Shown piece by piece: positions 45,181 through 57,976 of a DNA stretch of 64,000 nt. The stretch is from the NCBI GenBank assembly GCA_018666775.1, contig JABIXC010000017.1:62001-126000 (forward strand), written 5' to 3'. This DNA is from Rhodospirillales bacterium. GTDB taxonomy: Bacteria > Pseudomonadota > Alphaproteobacteria > SMXQ01. Under the pieces are notes generated by a model. That model did not search any database and was not told the DNA's origin. It worked only from the letters and a program-made list of their open reading frames with translations. How positions within the stretch are numbered: position 1 is the stretch's first letter; the number at the start of each line of letters is the position of its first letter. The position numbers and the translations under genes were made by a program.

Positions 45181-47259
45181 ATGCCTAAACTGACCATCGA
45201 CGGTAAAGAATACGAGGTCGAGCCCGGCACAACGGTGCTGCAGGCCTGTGAAGATGCTGGAATCGAAATTCCGCGCTTCTGCTATCACGACCGTCTTTCC
45301 ATTGCGGGCAATTGCCGCATGTGTCTGGTTGAAATTTCTCCTGGCCCACCAAAGCCGGCGGCGTCTTGTGCCATGCCGGTTGGTGAAGGCATGGCGGTCA
45401 AGACCGACAGCGAAATGGTGAAAAAGGCCCGACGCGGTGTGATGGAAATGTTGTTGATCAACCATCCCCTTGATTGCCCGATTTGTGATCAGGGCGGCGA
45501 ATGTGATTTGCAGGACCAGGCGATGTTCTACGGATCTGATCACTCACGGTTTTCTGAAAACAAACGCGCGGTATCCAACAAGGATTTTGGTCCCCTGATC
45601 AAGACCCAGATGACGCGGTGCATTCATTGCACCCGGTGTGTGCGGTTTGCCTCCGAGGTTGCCGGTGTCGAAGAACTGGGTGCGTTGGGTCGTGGCGAAG
45701 ATACCGAAATCAGCGCCACCGTTGGCAAGGCCGTTAGCTCTGAAATGTCTGGCAATATGATTGATCTTTGCCCGGTTGGGGCATTGACGTCAAAGCCGTT
45801 TGCTTTCAAGGCGCGGTCATGGGAATTGCGCAAATGCGAAACCATCGATGTCATGGATGCGGTGGGGTCCAACATTCGGGTTGATTGCCGGGGCACAGAA
45901 GTCTTGCGTGTTTTGCCGCGCTTGAACGAAGACATCAACGAAGAATGGATTTCCGATAAAACTCGGTTTGCCTATGACGGATTGCGTCGCCAGCGTCTGG
46001 ATACGCCTTATGTCAGGCGCGACGGAAAATTGGTGCCAGCCTCTTGGGATGACGCTTTCGCTGCTATTGCCGGGGCCATGAAGGGTCTTGATGGATCAAA
46101 GATTGCGGCCATTGCCGGTGATCTTGCCGATTGCGAATCCATGTTGGGCCTGAAAGACCTGATGGCAGCACTGGGTTCTCCCAATGTTGATTGCCGCCAA
46201 GACGGCTCAAAGCTGGGGTATGACGGCCGTGCATCATGGCTGTTCAATTCGACCATTTCCGGCATCGATGATGCCGATGCCTGTTTGATCATTGGTGCCA
46301 ATCCCCGCACCGAAGCCGCCATCATCAATGCGCGATTGCGCAGGCGTTGGTTGGCAGGTGGCTTTGATATCGGAATTATCAGGAAGCCCACAAAGGATGC
46401 GACCTATGGTGCCGAACATCTAGGGGCAGGGCCCGAAGCCTTGTCATCGATCCTTGATGGCAAGCATGATTTTTCAAAGGTTCTGGAAAGTGCTGAAAAG
46501 CCCATGATCATTCTGGGTGCCGGTATGGTGGCCCGCGATGATGGTGCGGCGGTTTTGGCGACAGCCCATAAATTGGCTGAAAAATTCGGGTGCATCAAAG
46601 ACGGTTGGAACGGGTTCAATCTGTTGCAAAATGCCGCCAGTCGCGTTGGCGGGTTGGATATTGGTCTGGTGCCGGGAGAAAATGGCCGTGATGTTGCCGG
46701 AATTGTTGACGGAGCTGGTGCGGGCGACATCAAACTGGTTTGGCTTTTGGGTGCCGATGAAATTGATATGAATGGTTTGGGCAAGGCCTTCGTCGTGTAT
46801 CAGGGCCATCATGGCGATAACGGCGCGCACCGCGCTGACGTTGTTTTGCCGGGTGCGGCTTATACCGAAAAAGATGCCACCTATGTGAATACCGAAGGCC
46901 GCGTGCAGCGTGCCCGCATGGCCCACGCCCCATTGGGGGATGCCAAAGAAGACTGGAAAATTCTTCGGGCCTTTTCAGAAACCATCGGGAAAACCTTGCC
47001 GTATAATTCCATCGATGACGTGCGGGCTAATATGGCTTTGGTCAATCCGGTGTTTGAAACCATTGATGAGATTGTTGCAGCACCTTGGGACGCGTTTGGC
47101 ACAGCCGGTTCCCCAGAGAGCTCTATGAACAATGATGATTTTGCAATCCCGGTTGATAATTTCTATATGACGGACCCCATCAGCCGTTCTTCCATCACCA
47201 TGGCGCAATGCACCGAATTGCTTTCGGCTAAAAAGACAAAGACGGGGACCGATGGCTGA
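45181..47259 (+). CDS. nuoG: NADH-quinone oxidoreductase subunit G
   Basis: A 692-residue subunit. The N-terminal ferredoxin domain binds clusters N1b ([15 protein letters not shown]), N5 ([14 protein letters not shown]) and N4 ([11 protein letters not shown]). The rest is a molybdopterin-oxidoreductase-like domain without catalytic function. It overlaps nuoH by 8 bp. Confidence 0.97.
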   Translation: MPKLTIDGKEYEVEPGTTVLQACEDAGIEIPRFCYHDRLSIAGNCRMCLVEISPGPPKPAASCAMPVGEGMAVKTDSEMVKKARRGVMEMLLINHPLDCPICDQGGECDLQDQAMFYGSDHSRFSENKRAVSNKDFGPLIKTQMTRCIHCTRCVRFASEVAGVEELGALGRGEDTEISATVGKAVSSEMSGNMIDLCPVGALTSKPFAFKARSWELRKCETIDVMDAVGSNIRVDCRGTEVLRVLPRLNEDINEEWISDKTRFAYDGLRRQRLDTPYVRRDGKLVPASWDDAFAAIAGAMKGLDGSKIAAIAGDLADCESMLGLKDLMAALGSPNVDCRQDGSKLGYDGRASWLFNSTISGIDDADACLIIGANPRTEAAIINARLRRRWLAGGFDIGIIRKPTKDATYGAEHLGAGPEALSSILDGKHDFSKVLESAEKPMIILGAGMVARDDGAAVLATAHKLAEKFGCIKDGWNGFNLLQNAASRVGGLDIGLVPGENGRDVAGIVDGAGAGDIKLVWLLGADEIDMNGLGKAFVVYQGHHGDNGAHRADVVLPGAAYTEKDATYVNTEGRVQRARMAHAPLGDAKEDWKILRAFSETIGKTLPYNSIDDVRANMALVNPVFETIDEIVAAPWDAFGTAGSPESSMNNDDFAIPVDNFYMTDPISRSSITMAQCTELLSAKKTKTGTDG

Positions 47260-48262
47260 GCTCTGGACCCTGTATATGCTGCCGGGCATTATTATTGTCG
47301 CCAAGATTTTGGCGATTTTGGTGCCGTTGTTGGTGGCGGTTGCGTATCTGACTTATTTTGAGCGCAAGGTGATTGCCGCCATGCAATTGCGCAAGGGCCC
47401 CAATGTGGTTGGGCCTTTGGGGTTGTTGCAGCCTTTGGCCGATGGCCTGAAATTATTCGTCAAGGAAACGGTGATCCCATCATCGGCCAACAAGGTTGTC
47501 TTTATATTGGCACCGGTGGTGACGTTCAGCCTGTCCATGGTTGCCTGGGCGGTGATCCCGTTTGATGCGGGCATGGTTCTGGCCGATATCAATGTGGGTA
47601 TTTTGTACCTGTTCGCCATTTCGTCTCTTGGGGTTTACGGCATCTTGATGGCGGGTTGGGCCTCCAATTCCAAATATGCCTTTTTGGGCGCGCTGCGGTC
47701 TGCGGCACAAATGGTGTCTTACGAAATTTCCATGGGGCTGGTGATCGTCACCGTCTTGTTGTGTGTTGGGTCGCTGAACCTTTCAAAGATTGTGATGGCC
47801 CAACAAGGCATGTGGTTTGCCATTCCGCTGTTCCCGATGTTTGTGGTGTTCTTTATCTCCACGCTGGCTGAAACCAATCGTTCGCCGTTTGATTTGCCCG
47901 AAGCCGAAGCGGAACTGGTATCAGGGTACAACGTCGAATATTCATCCATGACCTTTGCCATGTTCTTCCTCGGTGAATACGCGAACATGATTTTGATGAG
48001 CGCGATGACGGTTATTTTGTTCCTGGGCGGCTGGTTGCCGCCGGTGGACATCGCACCCTTTAATCTGGTGCCGGGGCCACTTTGGTTCGTGGGCAAAATC
48101 TGTTTCGTCTTGTTCCTGTTTTTATGGGTGCGCGCAACCTTCCCCCGGTATCGCTATGACCAATTGATGCGGTTGGGCTGGAAAATATTTTTGCCCTTGT
48201 CGTTGATTTGGGTGGTGATCACCGCAGGTGTGCTGGTCGCGTTCGGATGGGTACCAAAATGA
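47252..48262 (+). CDS. nuoH: NADH-quinone oxidoreductase subunit H
   Basis: A 336-residue membrane subunit with about eight spans at the interface of the two arms. [19 protein letters not shown] and [20 protein letters not shown] are the conserved quinone-tunnel loops. Confidence 0.98.
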   Translation: MAELWTLYMLPGIIIVAKILAILVPLLVAVAYLTYFERKVIAAMQLRKGPNVVGPLGLLQPLADGLKLFVKETVIPSSANKVVFILAPVVTFSLSMVAWAVIPFDAGMVLADINVGILYLFAISSLGVYGILMAGWASNSKYAFLGALRSAAQMVSYEISMGLVIVTVLLCVGSLNLSKIVMAQQGMWFAIPLFPMFVVFFISTLAETNRSPFDLPEAEAELVSGYNVEYSSMTFAMFFLGEYANMILMSAMTVILFLGGWLPPVDIAPFNLVPGPLWFVGKICFVLFLFLWVRATFPRYRYDQLMRLGWKIFLPLSLIWVVITAGVLVAFGWVPK

Positions 48263-48308
48263 GGGGTTTGATGATCAAACACGCAGTTCGTTTGGACAGG
48301 AGAGCGCC

Positions 48309-48797
48309 ATGTCGGTAATTGTCCGCGCAATCAAGGCGTTTGGTCTGCGGGAAATTATTTCCGGGATGTGGCTGACATTGCGTTATTTTTTCAAGCGCAA
48401 GGTGACGATCAACTACCCTTATGAAAAGGGCGTGCTGTCGACGCGCTTTCGGGGCGAACATGCCCTTAGGCGCTATCCCAATGGCGAAGAACGCTGCATT
48501 GCGTGCAAGCTGTGCGAAGCCATCTGTCCGGCCCAGGCCATCACCATTGAGGCCGAGCCGCGCGATGATGGGTCCAGACGCACCACGCGCTATGACATCG
48601 ACATGACAAAATGCATTTATTGCGGATTATGTGAAGAAGCCTGCCCGGTGGACGCCATCGTGGAAGGGCCGAATTTTGAATTCGCAACAGAAACCCACGA
48701 AGAACTACTTTACGACAAGAATAAACTTTTGGATAACGGCGACCGTTGGGAAAATGAAATTGCCCATCGTTTAGACGCCGAATCCAGGTACCGGTAG
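48309..48797 (+). CDS. nuoI: NADH-quinone oxidoreductase subunit I
   Basis: A 162-residue subunit with two [4Fe-4S] clusters (N6a, N6b): [16 protein letters not shown] and [19 protein letters not shown] 48309 follows AGGAGAG; an upstream frame to 48228 overlaps nuoH and has no family support. Confidence 0.98.
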   Translation: MSVIVRAIKAFGLREIISGMWLTLRYFFKRKVTINYPYEKGVLSTRFRGEHALRRYPNGEERCIACKLCEAICPAQAITIEAEPRDDGSRRTTRYDIDMTKCIYCGLCEEACPVDAIVEGPNFEFATETHEELLYDKNKLLDNGDRWENEIAHRLDAESRYR

Positions 48798-48805
48798 GCC
48801 GCTAG

Positions 48806-49420
48806 ATGATTTTGACCGCACTCGCTTTTTATATGTTTGCTGCAACGGCCATTGCATCCGGTGTGATGGTGATTGCTGCGCGCAACCCGGTTCATTCCGT
48901 GTTGTTCCTGATCCTGACATTCTTTAATGCTGCAGGGTTGTTTATCCTGTTGGGGGCAGAATTTCTGGCCTTCATTTTGGTGATTGTTTATGTCGGCGCG
49001 GTGGCGGTTCTGTTTATGTTTGTCGTGATGATGTTGGACATTAACTTTGCGGCATTGCGCGAAGGCTTTTTGCAATACCTGCCCATTGGTGGATTGATCG
49101 GCCTGATTTTGATGGCGGAATTGGTCTTTGTCATTGCCGCCTGGCACAGCGCCCCGGAAGCGGGCGGGTTGATTGCGGCGAAGACCCCGGCCTTGACCGA
49201 CACCACCAACACCGAAGCTTTGGGCCAGTTGCTTTACACCAAATATTTTTACCTGTTTCAGGCATCTGGCTTGATTTTGCTGGTGGCCATGATTGGCGCC
49301 ATTGTGTTGACGCTCCGCGCACGCCCCGGGGTGCGCCGCCAGGTGATTTCCGATCAGGTGGCAAGATCACGCGATGATGCGGTGGAACTGCGCGACGTCG
49401 AAAAAGGGAAGGGGATTTAA
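48806..49420 (+). CDS. nuoJ: NADH-quinone oxidoreductase subunit J
   Basis: A 204-residue hydrophobic subunit with five likely spans and the typical [20 protein letters not shown] early block. The C-terminal 30 residues are charged. It begins 8 bp after nuoI. Confidence 0.96.
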   Translation: MILTALAFYMFAATAIASGVMVIAARNPVHSVLFLILTFFNAAGLFILLGAEFLAFILVIVYVGAVAVLFMFVVMMLDINFAALREGFLQYLPIGGLIGLILMAELVFVIAAWHSAPEAGGLIAAKTPALTDTTNTEALGQLLYTKYFYLFQASGLILLVAMIGAIVLTLRARPGVRRQVISDQVARSRDDAVELRDVEKGKGI

Positions 49421-49421
49421 C

Positions 49422-49733
49422 ATGTTTACCATCACCCTTGCCCATTATCTGGTTGTTGCCGCTGTGCTGTTCACCCTTGGGGTGTTTGGCATTTTCCTCA
49501 ATCGAAAGAACGTCATCATCATTTTGATGTCTGTGGAATTGATGCTTTTGGCGGTCAATATTAATCTGGTGGCATTTTCTGCCAATCTTGGTGATTTGGT
49601 GGGACAGGTCTTTGCCATGTTCATCTTGACGGTGGCGGCTGCAGAAGCAGCCATCGGTCTTGCCATCATTGTCGTTTACTTCCGCAACCGTGGTTCCATC
49701 GCGGTTGAGGACATCAACAGGCTTAAGGGGTAA
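49422..49733 (+). CDS. nuoK: NADH-quinone oxidoreductase subunit K
   Basis: A 103-residue three-span subunit. Conserved membrane Glu residues occur in [14 protein letters not shown] and [14 protein letters not shown] 49422 follows AAGGGGA and lies 1 nt after the nuoJ stop; a longer frame to 49374 is rejected. Confidence 0.97.
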   Translation: MFTITLAHYLVVAAVLFTLGVFGIFLNRKNVIIILMSVELMLLAVNINLVAFSANLGDLVGQVFAMFILTVAAAEAAIGLAIIVVYFRNRGSIAVEDINRLKG

Positions 49734-49741
49734 GCGCGCGC

Positions 49742-51676
49742 ATGTATTCGGCCATTGTCTTTTTGCCACTTGTTGGCGCGTTAATCGCTGGCCTGTTTGG
49801 CCGCCTGATTGGTGACGGGCCAGCGCGCCTGATCACCACCGGCGCATTGCTGCTGTCGGGCGTGTTTGCTGTGATTGCATTTGTCCAGGTGGGCATCGGC
49901 GGCCAACCCCGTGATATCGAAGTGCTGCGTTGGATCACTTCCGGCACGTTTGAAGTTAGCTGGGCGTTGCGGTTTGATACGCTGTCATCGTTGATGTGTG
50001 TGGTGGTCACTGTGGTTTCGGGCATGGTCCACGTTTATTCCTTTGGCTACATGGCCCACGACAAATCCATCGCGCGGTTCTTCAGCTATTTGTCGCTGTT
50101 TACCTTCTTTATGTTGATGCTGGTGACGTCCAATAACTTCGTCCAGATGTTCTTTGGTTGGGAAGGCGTTGGCCTTGCATCCTATCTGTTGATCGGGTTC
50201 TGGTATGACAAGCCCAGTGCCAATGCCGCCGCGATTAAGGCCTTTTTGGTCAACCGCGTTGGTGATTTTGGCTTTGCCCTTGGCATATTCGGGGTGTTTA
50301 TGGTGTTCAATGCGGTGTCATTCGATACCGTGTTCCAATCCGTTCCGGCCATGGCCAGCAAGACCTTTGTATTTTTGGGCATGGAAGCGAACATCATCAC
50401 GACCCTTTGTTTGTTGTTGTTTATCGGTGCCATGGGTAAATCGGCCCAGTTGGGGCTGCACACGTGGCTGCCCGATGCCATGGAAGGCCCAACGCCAGTG
50501 TCGGCCCTGATCCATGCGGCAACCATGGTTACCGCCGGGGTGTTCATGGTGTGCCGGTTGTCGCCGATGTTTGAATATTCTGAAACAGCGTTGGCGGTGG
50601 TTACCATTGTTGGTGCAACAACGGCGATCTTTGCGGCATCTGTTGGTCTGGTGCAAAACGATATCAAACGCGTGATTGCCTATTCCACCTGTTCACAGTT
50701 GGGCTACATGTTCTTCGCAGCCGGTGTTTCAGCGTATTCGGCAGCCATGTTCCACCTCACAACCCATGCCTTTTTCAAGGCCTTGTTGTTCTTGGGCGCG
50801 GGCTCTGTGATCCACGCCATGTCTGATGAACAGGACATGCGTAAGATGGGCGGCATCTGGCGGCAAATTCCGCTGACTTATGGGTTGATGTGGATTGGGT
50901 CGCTGGCATTGGCCGGGGTGCCCTTCTTTGCGGGCTATTATTCCAAAGACCTGATTATCGAATCAGCCTTTGCCGCGGGCACCATGGCAGGACAATATGC
51001 GTTCTGGATGGGGGTCCTTGCAGCGGCATTGACGGCATTTTATTCATGGCGTTTGCTGTTCATGACCTTCCACGGAACATCACGGGCCGATGAAAAGGTT
51101 TTGGCCCATGTTCATGAATCACCTTATTCCATGACTGGTCCGATGATTGTGTTGGCCATCGGTGCGGTGTTTTCGGGCGCGGTCCTTTCGGGCTTGCTGA
51201 CCGGAGAAGGACAAGCCGCATTCTGGGGTGCATCCCTGTTTGTGGCGAAATCCCACACTGCACTGGCCGATGCCCATCACGTGGCGCTTTGGGTCAAGGT
51301 GTTGCCCATAGCCGTTGCCTTTACGGGCATTCTGGTGGCCTGGGTCTTTTATATTCGCAATCCTGAATTGCCCAAACGTCTAGCGGCAACCTTTCAGGGA
51401 ACGTATTTATTCTTGCTCAATAAATGGTATTTCGACGAATTGTACGATCGCATCTTCGTCAATCCGGCAAAACGCATTGGCCGCAGCCTGTGGCTGGGTG
51501 GTGACGGATCGTTGATTGATGGGGTGGGGCCAGATGGTCTTGCCCGGGCAACGCTTTCATTGGCCAAACGGGCATCCAGGTTGCAATCTGGCTATGTTTA
51601 TCACTATGCCTTTGCCATGTTGATTGGCATTGCGGCTCTTGTGACACTCTTCCTGTTTAAGGGAGGCGCATCATGA
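49742..51676 (+). CDS. nuoL: NADH-quinone oxidoreductase subunit L
   Basis: A 644-residue antiporter-like proton-pumping subunit with about 16 spans. The core signature is [21 protein letters not shown]. The long C-terminal lateral-helix region is present. It overlaps nuoM by 4 bp. Confidence 0.98.
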   Translation: MYSAIVFLPLVGALIAGLFGRLIGDGPARLITTGALLLSGVFAVIAFVQVGIGGQPRDIEVLRWITSGTFEVSWALRFDTLSSLMCVVVTVVSGMVHVYSFGYMAHDKSIARFFSYLSLFTFFMLMLVTSNNFVQMFFGWEGVGLASYLLIGFWYDKPSANAAAIKAFLVNRVGDFGFALGIFGVFMVFNAVSFDTVFQSVPAMASKTFVFLGMEANIITTLCLLLFIGAMGKSAQLGLHTWLPDAMEGPTPVSALIHAATMVTAGVFMVCRLSPMFEYSETALAVVTIVGATTAIFAASVGLVQNDIKRVIAYSTCSQLGYMFFAAGVSAYSAAMFHLTTHAFFKALLFLGAGSVIHAMSDEQDMRKMGGIWRQIPLTYGLMWIGSLALAGVPFFAGYYSKDLIIESAFAAGTMAGQYAFWMGVLAAALTAFYSWRLLFMTFHGTSRADEKVLAHVHESPYSMTGPMIVLAIGAVFSGAVLSGLLTGEGQAAFWGASLFVAKSHTALADAHHVALWVKVLPIAVAFTGILVAWVFYIRNPELPKRLAATFQGTYLFLLNKWYFDELYDRIFVNPAKRIGRSLWLGGDGSLIDGVGPDGLARATLSLAKRASRLQSGYVYHYAFAMLIGIAALVTLFLFKGGAS

Positions 51677-53202
51677 GCAATTGGCCGCTTCTTTCTCTGA
51701 CCACGTTTGTACCGTTGATCGGTGCTGCATTTATTTTCCTGATCCGGGGCGATGAAGCCGTTGTTGCGCGCAATGCCCGCAACGTTGCGCTCTGGACATC
51801 GCTGATCACCATGGTGTTGGCGGTGATGGTTTGGGCACAGTTCGATCCAAAATCAGCAGCCTTCCAGTTGGAAGAGCATGCGGACTGGCTGCCGGCATTC
51901 AACATTTCCTATCATTTGGGGGTTGATGGCATATCTGTGTTCTTTGTCGTGTTGTCGGCATTCCTGACACCGATTTGTGTGTTGGCCAGCTGGAAAGCAA
52001 TCACGGTCCGGGTGAAAGAATACATGATGGCATTTTTGGTGCTGGAAACCCTGATGATCGGGATGTTTTCGGCGCTGGATCTGGTGCTGTTCTATATCTT
52101 CTTCGAAGGTGTTTTGATCCCGATGTTCTTGATCATCGGCATCTGGGGTGGGGAACGCCGGGTGTATTCGGCCTTTAAATTCTTCCTCTATACCCTGACG
52201 GGTTCTGTGCTGATGTTGGTGGCGATCATGGCGATTTACTTTACCGCCGGTACCATGGATATCCCGACCCTGATGAAAACAGTTTTCCCCCGTGATATGC
52301 AGCTTTGGCTGTGGCTGGCGTTCTTTGCATCCTTTGCCGTGAAAGTACCCATGTGGCCAGTTCATACCTGGCTGCCGGACGCCCATGTGGAGGCACCAAC
52401 GGCGGGCTCGGTTATTCTGGCGGGCGTGTTGTTGAAAATGGGGGGCTATGGCTTCTTGCGCTTTTCGCTGCCCATGATGCCGTTGGCATCTGAATACTTT
52501 ACCCCGCTGATTTTCACCTTGTCGGTGATTGCAATTATTTACACATCTCTGGTGGCATTGGCCCAGGAAGACATGAAGAAGCTGATCGCTTATTCATCGG
52601 TGGCCCATATGGGCTTTGTGACCCTTGGCATTTTCACCTTCAACGTCCAGGGCGTCGAAGGCGCGATCTTCCAGATGCTCAGCCACGGCATTGTCTCCGC
52701 TGCGCTGTTCCTGTGTGTGGGTGTGGTTTATGACCGCATGCATTCAAGGCGCATTGATACCTATGGCGGGTTGGTGCATCGCATGCCGCTTTATGCGGTT
52801 GTGTTCATGGTGTTCATGCTGGCCAGTGTTGGCCTGCCGGGGACATCGGGGTTTGTTGGTGAAATTCTTGTGCTGGTTGGCGTTTTTCAGGTCAGTTCCT
52901 GGGTGGCGGCATTGGCGTCCACCGGGGTTATCTTGGGCGCGGCCTACATGCTGTGGCTGTATCGCCGGGTGATCTTTGGCGAACTGACCAAAGACAACCT
53001 GAAAAATATTCTTGATCTTGATCGCAGGGAATTGGCGATCTTTATACCGCTGGTTCTGGTGGTTCTGTGGATGGGTATTTATCCATCTTCCTTCCTTGAT
53101 GTGATCCATGTCTCGGCACAGAATTTGACAGATAATTATGCCGCCGCCCTGAAGGCAGCGGCTACTGGCGGCAAAGCGATGCTAACGGGGGTAACGCCAT
53201 GA
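51673..53202 (+). CDS. nuoM: NADH-quinone oxidoreductase subunit M
   Basis: A 509-residue antiporter-like subunit with [20 protein letters not shown] and [17 protein letters not shown]. Length and span pattern are normal. It overlaps nuoN by 4 bp. Confidence 0.98.
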   Translation: MSNWPLLSLTTFVPLIGAAFIFLIRGDEAVVARNARNVALWTSLITMVLAVMVWAQFDPKSAAFQLEEHADWLPAFNISYHLGVDGISVFFVVLSAFLTPICVLASWKAITVRVKEYMMAFLVLETLMIGMFSALDLVLFYIFFEGVLIPMFLIIGIWGGERRVYSAFKFFLYTLTGSVLMLVAIMAIYFTAGTMDIPTLMKTVFPRDMQLWLWLAFFASFAVKVPMWPVHTWLPDAHVEAPTAGSVILAGVLLKMGGYGFLRFSLPMMPLASEYFTPLIFTLSVIAIIYTSLVALAQEDMKKLIAYSSVAHMGFVTLGIFTFNVQGVEGAIFQMLSHGIVSAALFLCVGVVYDRMHSRRIDTYGGLVHRMPLYAVVFMVFMLASVGLPGTSGFVGEILVLVGVFQVSSWVAALASTGVILGAAYMLWLYRRVIFGELTKDNLKNILDLDRRELAIFIPLVLVVLWMGIYPSSFLDVIHVSAQNLTDNYAAALKAAATGGKAMLTGVTP

Positions 53203-54644
53203 CCACTTGGTCTTTCACGGAAATGGTTGCCGCGTTGCCAGAAATTTTTGTGGCGATCTCAGCCATTTCTTTATTGATGATCGGTGTGTTCCGGGGCAAT
53301 GGTTCCACGCGCTTGATCGGCTGGTTTGCTGTGGTGGTCTCTGTTGTGGCCATTGCCGTCGTGGCGGGCACCGCATCGGGGCCTGAAAGTGCCTTTAATG
53401 GTTTGTTTGTCGCTGATTCATTCGCGCGCTTTACCAAGGTTCTTATTCTTGTTGGCACGGGCCTGACGTTGATGTTATCGCTGGCCTATGTCGAAAAAGA
53501 AGACATGAACCGGTTTGAATATCCGGTGCTGATCCTGTTTGCGACCCTTGGCATGATGATGATGGTCTCAGCCAATGATTTGATCGCGCTGTATATCGGG
53601 TTGGAATTACAATCTTTGGCGCTGTATGTGATGGCGGCCTTTCGCCGTGATTCATTGCGTTCCACCGAAGCGGGTCTGAAATATTTTGTATTGGGCGCAT
53701 TGTCTTCGGGCATGTTGCTCTATGGCGCGTCACTGGTTTACGGGTTTGCCGGGACCACGGCATTTGACGGTATTGCAAAAGCAGTGACCACACACCCGGG
53801 CACAGGCGTTCTGGTTGGGCTGATCTTTATCCTGTGTGGGCTGGCTTTCAAAATTTCCGCGGTGCCCTTTCATATGTGGACACCGGATGTTTACGAAGGC
53901 GCGCCTACATCGGTTACCGCATTCTTTGCTGTCGGGCCAAAAATTGCCGCAATGGCCCTGTTTATTCGCGTGTTAATGGATGCGTTTGGTCCCATGGTTG
54001 TCTATTGGCAACAGGTGATCATTCTGATCGCCATCCTGTCTATGGTGTTGGGTGCCTTTGCGGCCATCAACCAGCGCAACATAAAGCGCCTGATGGCCTA
54101 TTCATCGATTTCCAATGTTGGTTACATGCTGGTTGGGGTTGCTTCGGGAACAGAAACCGGAATCCGTGGTGTGTTGATTTATCTGGCAATTTATCTGGCC
54201 ATGACCGTTGGCACCTTTGCCTGCATTCTTTCTATGCGCGTTCGTGGGGCCATGGTTGAAAGCATTGATGATCTGGCCGGGTTATCGCGGTCGCGCCCGC
54301 TGATGGCGCTGGCATTGGCGGCATTCATGTTTTCAATGGCGGGCATTCCACCGCTGGCCGGGTTCTTTGGAAAACTCTATGTCTTCTTTGCAGCCGTTGA
54401 GGTTGGCCTGTACGGGTTGGCCGTTGTTGGCATCCTGACCTCGGTTGTTGCGGCCTTTTATTATCTGCGCATTGTCAAAATCATGTATTTCGATGAACCG
54501 GCCGAAGCCCTTGATCGCAGCCCTGGGCGCGAAGTTGGTCTGGTTCTAGCGGGCACGGGCATCTTTACAGGGTTTTTCTTCCTGCTTCCGGCACCGTTTC
54601 TGGAAGCCGCAGGGTACGCTGCCAAGTCATTGTTCCCGGGCTGA
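53199..54644 (+). CDS. nuoN: NADH-quinone oxidoreductase subunit N
   Basis: A 481-residue antiporter-like subunit with [20 protein letters not shown] and [18 protein letters not shown]. It is the last nuo gene; birA follows after 23 bp and may be in the same transcript. Confidence 0.97.
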   Translation: MTTWSFTEMVAALPEIFVAISAISLLMIGVFRGNGSTRLIGWFAVVVSVVAIAVVAGTASGPESAFNGLFVADSFARFTKVLILVGTGLTLMLSLAYVEKEDMNRFEYPVLILFATLGMMMMVSANDLIALYIGLELQSLALYVMAAFRRDSLRSTEAGLKYFVLGALSSGMLLYGASLVYGFAGTTAFDGIAKAVTTHPGTGVLVGLIFILCGLAFKISAVPFHMWTPDVYEGAPTSVTAFFAVGPKIAAMALFIRVLMDAFGPMVVYWQQVIILIAILSMVLGAFAAINQRNIKRLMAYSSISNVGYMLVGVASGTETGIRGVLIYLAIYLAMTVGTFACILSMRVRGAMVESIDDLAGLSRSRPLMALALAAFMFSMAGIPPLAGFFGKLYVFFAAVEVGLYGLAVVGILTSVVAAFYYLRIVKIMYFDEPAEALDRSPGREVGLVLAGTGIFTGFFFLLPAPFLEAAGYAAKSLFPG

Positions 54645-54667
54645 CCCGCAGTTTCGGCGGCACCGCC

Positions 54668-55420
54668 ATGAAGAACCTTTCGCACCTTCCCAATTTTTTT
54701 AAGCCCATTCATCACCCAGAGCTTGCCAGCACCAATGATGAGGCTAAAGCCATGGCAAATGCCGGGGCCGAAGCCGGCATTCTGGTTGTGGCCGATCGCC
54801 AAACCGCAGGGCGCGGACGGCGCGGGCGTCAATGGGACAGCCCTGTGGGCAATCTTTATATCTCCATCATCTTGAAGCCAACGGGCGGCGTGAAGGCAGC
54901 CGCAGCCATTGGCTGTGCTGCTTCTTTGGCGGTTTCTGATGCCCTTGGGGCCTATCTTGGTCCAGACAAGGTTGCGCATGTGAAATGGCCCAACGATGTT
55001 CTGGTATCAAAGGCAAAGATTTCGGGCCTGTTGATCGAAGCAACGGATGACCCAGCAACACTGGTTTTGGGGGTTGGTATCAATCTGATCTGTCATCCAG
55101 ACGATACACCGTACCCGGCAACGTCGCTTTTGGCAGAGACAGGCCAAACCGTTTCACCAGAATCCTTTTTGGGAGGGTTTGCAGATGCATTTCTTGCGCG
55201 CTACAAAAGCTGGCAGGATTGTGGGTTTGCACCTTTGCGGGTTGATTGGTTGGCCCGGGCCACCGGGATTGGCGAACCAATCACCGTTCGATTGGAAAAC
55301 CAGCAATTTGATGGTTTATGCAAGGATTTAGACAAAGAAGGCGCACTTATCCTTGACCTGGGTGGCGGGGTAGTCAAAAAGTTCACGGCGGGGGATGTTT
55401 TCTTCCCCCCCAATGTTTGA
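54668..55420 (+). CDS. birA: Biotin-[acetyl-CoA-carboxylase] ligase, class I
   Basis: A 250-residue enzyme that activates biotin and attaches it to BCCP. The biotinyl-AMP loop is GRGRRGRQWDSP, with VKWPNDVLV and SGLLIE following. There is no N-terminal HTH domain, so it cannot repress the biotin operon. Its place after nuoN and before coaX is the standard alphaproteobacterial order. Confidence 0.94.
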   Translation: MKNLSHLPNFFKPIHHPELASTNDEAKAMANAGAEAGILVVADRQTAGRGRRGRQWDSPVGNLYISIILKPTGGVKAAAAIGCAASLAVSDALGAYLGPDKVAHVKWPNDVLVSKAKISGLLIEATDDPATLVLGVGINLICHPDDTPYPATSLLAETGQTVSPESFLGGFADAFLARYKSWQDCGFAPLRVDWLARATGIGEPITVRLENQQFDGLCKDLDKEGALILDLGGGVVKKFTAGDVFFPPNV

Positions 55421-55434
55421 AAGGCCTTTGGGCA

Positions 55435-56241
55435 ATGTTGTTGGCAATTGATTGCGGAAACACGAACACGGTGATGGGCCTGTATGATGGCGCGGCACCG
55501 ACGGGCAAGTTTTGCCATATTTTTCGCATGGAAACCGATGCTGGCCTGATACTGGATGATTATCAAACGCGGCTCACCCATGAGATGCGGGATGCCGGAT
55601 TGGATGCCGGGTCAATCACAGGCGTGGTCATGGCATCCGTGGTTCCCGGTGCAGAACCGGGTCTCAAATCGTTTGCCCGGGCCGTATCAGGCGTTGAACC
55701 GGTGGTGATCGGCAGTGCAGGGGTTGAACTTGGCATCAAGGTTGAAATTGATAACCCATCAGAAGTGGGTGCAGACCGATTGGTGAATGCGGTTGCGGCC
55801 CATGTCATCTATGGTGCCGGTCATTCGGGGCCATTGATTGTGTTGGATTTTGGCACAGCAACGACTTTTGATGTGGTGACGAGTGATGGCAATTATGCAG
55901 GCGGCATTATTGCCCCGGGCATCAACCTTGCGGTTAAGGCCTTGGGTGACGGTGCTGCATTGTTGCCGAAAATTGAAGTGGTAAAGCCGGACCGGGTGAT
56001 TGGGACGGGGACAGTTTCTGCCATGCAGTCTGGAATTTATTGGGGGTATATGGGTTTGATTGAAGGAATCGTTACACGCATCAGGGCATCTTATGGGCAA
56101 GGCGTGCCCTTCAAGGTGATCGCCACCGGGGGCCTTGCGCCGTTGTTTGCAGATGGCACCGATGTCATCGATGTGACAGACCCTGATCTGACGCTCCATG
56201 GCCTTGTTCTGCTTCATCAGATGAACGGGGCTGCTTCATGA
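55435..56241 (+). CDS. coaX: Type III pantothenate kinase
   Basis: A 268-residue ASKHA-fold kinase for the first step of CoA synthesis. LLAIDCGNTNTVMGLYD is the phosphate loop, and DFGTATTFDVV and the central GVGADRLVNAVAA-like EVGADRLVNAVAA are diagnostic. ATG 55435 is preferred over an upstream TTG that overlaps the birA stop. It overlaps the next gene by 4 bp. Confidence 0.95.
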   Translation: MLLAIDCGNTNTVMGLYDGAAPTGKFCHIFRMETDAGLILDDYQTRLTHEMRDAGLDAGSITGVVMASVVPGAEPGLKSFARAVSGVEPVVIGSAGVELGIKVEIDNPSEVGADRLVNAVAAHVIYGAGHSGPLIVLDFGTATTFDVVTSDGNYAGGIIAPGINLAVKALGDGAALLPKIEVVKPDRVIGTGTVSAMQSGIYWGYMGLIEGIVTRIRASYGQGVPFKVIATGGLAPLFADGTDVIDVTDPDLTLHGLVLLHQMNGAAS

Positions 56242-57944
56242 ACAGTGAAAACCTTGTTATAGAGGCCGCCCGCGACGGATTGGTCTATCTTCCCATTGGC
56301 GGTGCCGGTGAAATTGGCATGAATTTCTATCTCTATGGCTGTCAGGGAAAATGGATCGCTGTTGAATGCGGCATTACGTTTGGCAATGAAACGACGCCGG
56401 GCATTGATGTCATGATGGCGGACCCGGCCTTTCTTGAAACGGTGAAAGACGATCTGTTGGGCATTGTTTTGACCCATGCCCATGAAGATCACCAAGGTGC
56501 CACGGCCCATCTTTGGCCCCGGCTTGAATGTCCCGTTTACGCGACGGCCTTTACGTGTGGTTTGGTGCGCACAAAAATTGCCGAAGCTGGCCTTGAAAGC
56601 CAAGTGCCGCTCAAAGAAATGGCCTTAAAATCATCCATTGAACTGGGGCCGTTTAAAATCAGCCTGATTACGGTGACCCATTCGATTTTGGAACCCAATG
56701 CCCTGTCGATCGAGACCCCGTTTGGGACCTTGATCCATACCGGTGACTGGAAACTGGACCCCGATCCATTGATTGGCGACGTGGCCGATGAAACAACCTT
56801 TCGCAAATTGGGGGACAAGGGCGTTCTTGCCATGGTTTGCGATTCAACCAATGTTTTTGTCGAAGGCGATTCCGGCTCCGAAGGTCAGGTTAGAGAGGCT
56901 CTGGTCGATGTTATCGGGCAATATAAAGATAAAGGCCGGGTTGCGGTCGCGTGTTTTGCATCCAACATGGCGCGGGTTGAATCTATTTCTCATGCGGCGC
57001 GGGCCAATGGCCGTGATGTTGCCCTTGTGGGGCGCTCGCTTTGGAAATACACGGAAATTGCCCGCGATTGTGGCTACATCGCCGATGTGCCACCATTTTT
57101 GACAGAACATGATGCCGGATTTTTGCCGCCATCCAAGGTTCTGTTGATTTGCACTGGCTCTCAGGGGGAACGGGGGTCTGCGCTGGCTCGCATTTCTGAA
57201 GGCGATCATCCGGTCGTGCTCGAACCCGGCGACACCGTTCTTTTTTCTTCGCGCAATATCCCCGGCAATGAACGGGGCATTTATGCCATGCAGAACCGGC
57301 TGGCCCGGATGGGAGCAGAGATTGTGACGTCTCGGAATGCGCCGATCCATGTTTCTGGCCATCCCGCCCGAGACGAGCTGGCAAAATTATATGAATGGGT
57401 GCGCCCTGAAATAAGCGTTCCCATGCATGGGGAGTCGCGCCACCTGATGGAACATGCAGGCTTGGCGCGCGAACTGGGCGTTAAACAATCTTTCGTGGTG
57501 TCCAACGGCAATGCGCTGAAATTGGCGCCGGGGAATGCAGAAATTGTTGGCCAGGTCCCAACGGGGCGTCTGGGTATTGATGGCAATCGTTTGGTTGTGG
57601 TCGATGAGGACGTGTTCCGGGAACGCCGCCGCATGACCTTTGGGGGCATGGCATTTGTTACCGTGGCGTTGGACCACAAAGACCGGCTTGTCAGCGCGCC
57701 TTCGATCACGCTACGCGGTTTGGGCACCCAAAAAGAAGAATCCAATACCGCCGATGACATGGCTTTCGAAATTGAACAGGCACTGGAGAAGTTGGGCAAG
57801 AAACCGGGTAAAAAATCAAGTCGGAAACGGGTTGATCATAGGGACGATGCCATTGCCGAACAGGTTCGTCGTGCAGCCCGGCGCGCCATCAAACGCAATC
57901 TTGGTAAAAAGCCGGGCATTGAGGTTCACATTTTTCGCCTATAA
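56238..57944 (+). CDS. rnj: Ribonuclease J
   Basis: A 568-residue metallo-beta-lactamase/beta-CASP nuclease with 5'-3' exonuclease and endonuclease activity on mRNA and rRNA. The zinc motif is His80-Ala-His82-Glu-Asp84-His85 in LTHAHEDHQGA, followed by the beta-CASP DSTNVFVEG and the SGHPARDEL and PMHGESRHL blocks. The C-terminus has a basic KKPGKKSSRKR stretch. It overlaps coaX by 4 bp. Confidence 0.95.
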   Translation: MNSENLVIEAARDGLVYLPIGGAGEIGMNFYLYGCQGKWIAVECGITFGNETTPGIDVMMADPAFLETVKDDLLGIVLTHAHEDHQGATAHLWPRLECPVYATAFTCGLVRTKIAEAGLESQVPLKEMALKSSIELGPFKISLITVTHSILEPNALSIETPFGTLIHTGDWKLDPDPLIGDVADETTFRKLGDKGVLAMVCDSTNVFVEGDSGSEGQVREALVDVIGQYKDKGRVAVACFASNMARVESISHAARANGRDVALVGRSLWKYTEIARDCGYIADVPPFLTEHDAGFLPPSKVLLICTGSQGERGSALARISEGDHPVVLEPGDTVLFSSRNIPGNERGIYAMQNRLARMGAEIVTSRNAPIHVSGHPARDELAKLYEWVRPEISVPMHGESRHLMEHAGLARELGVKQSFVVSNGNALKLAPGNAEIVGQVPTGRLGIDGNRLVVVDEDVFRERRRMTFGGMAFVTVALDHKDRLVSAPSITLRGLGTQKEESNTADDMAFEIEQALEKLGKKPGKKSSRKRVDHRDDAIAEQVRRAARRAIKRNLGKKPGIEVHIFRL

Positions 57945-57976
57945 TAAGACAACGGATAACGGATGGGAGTGCCTCC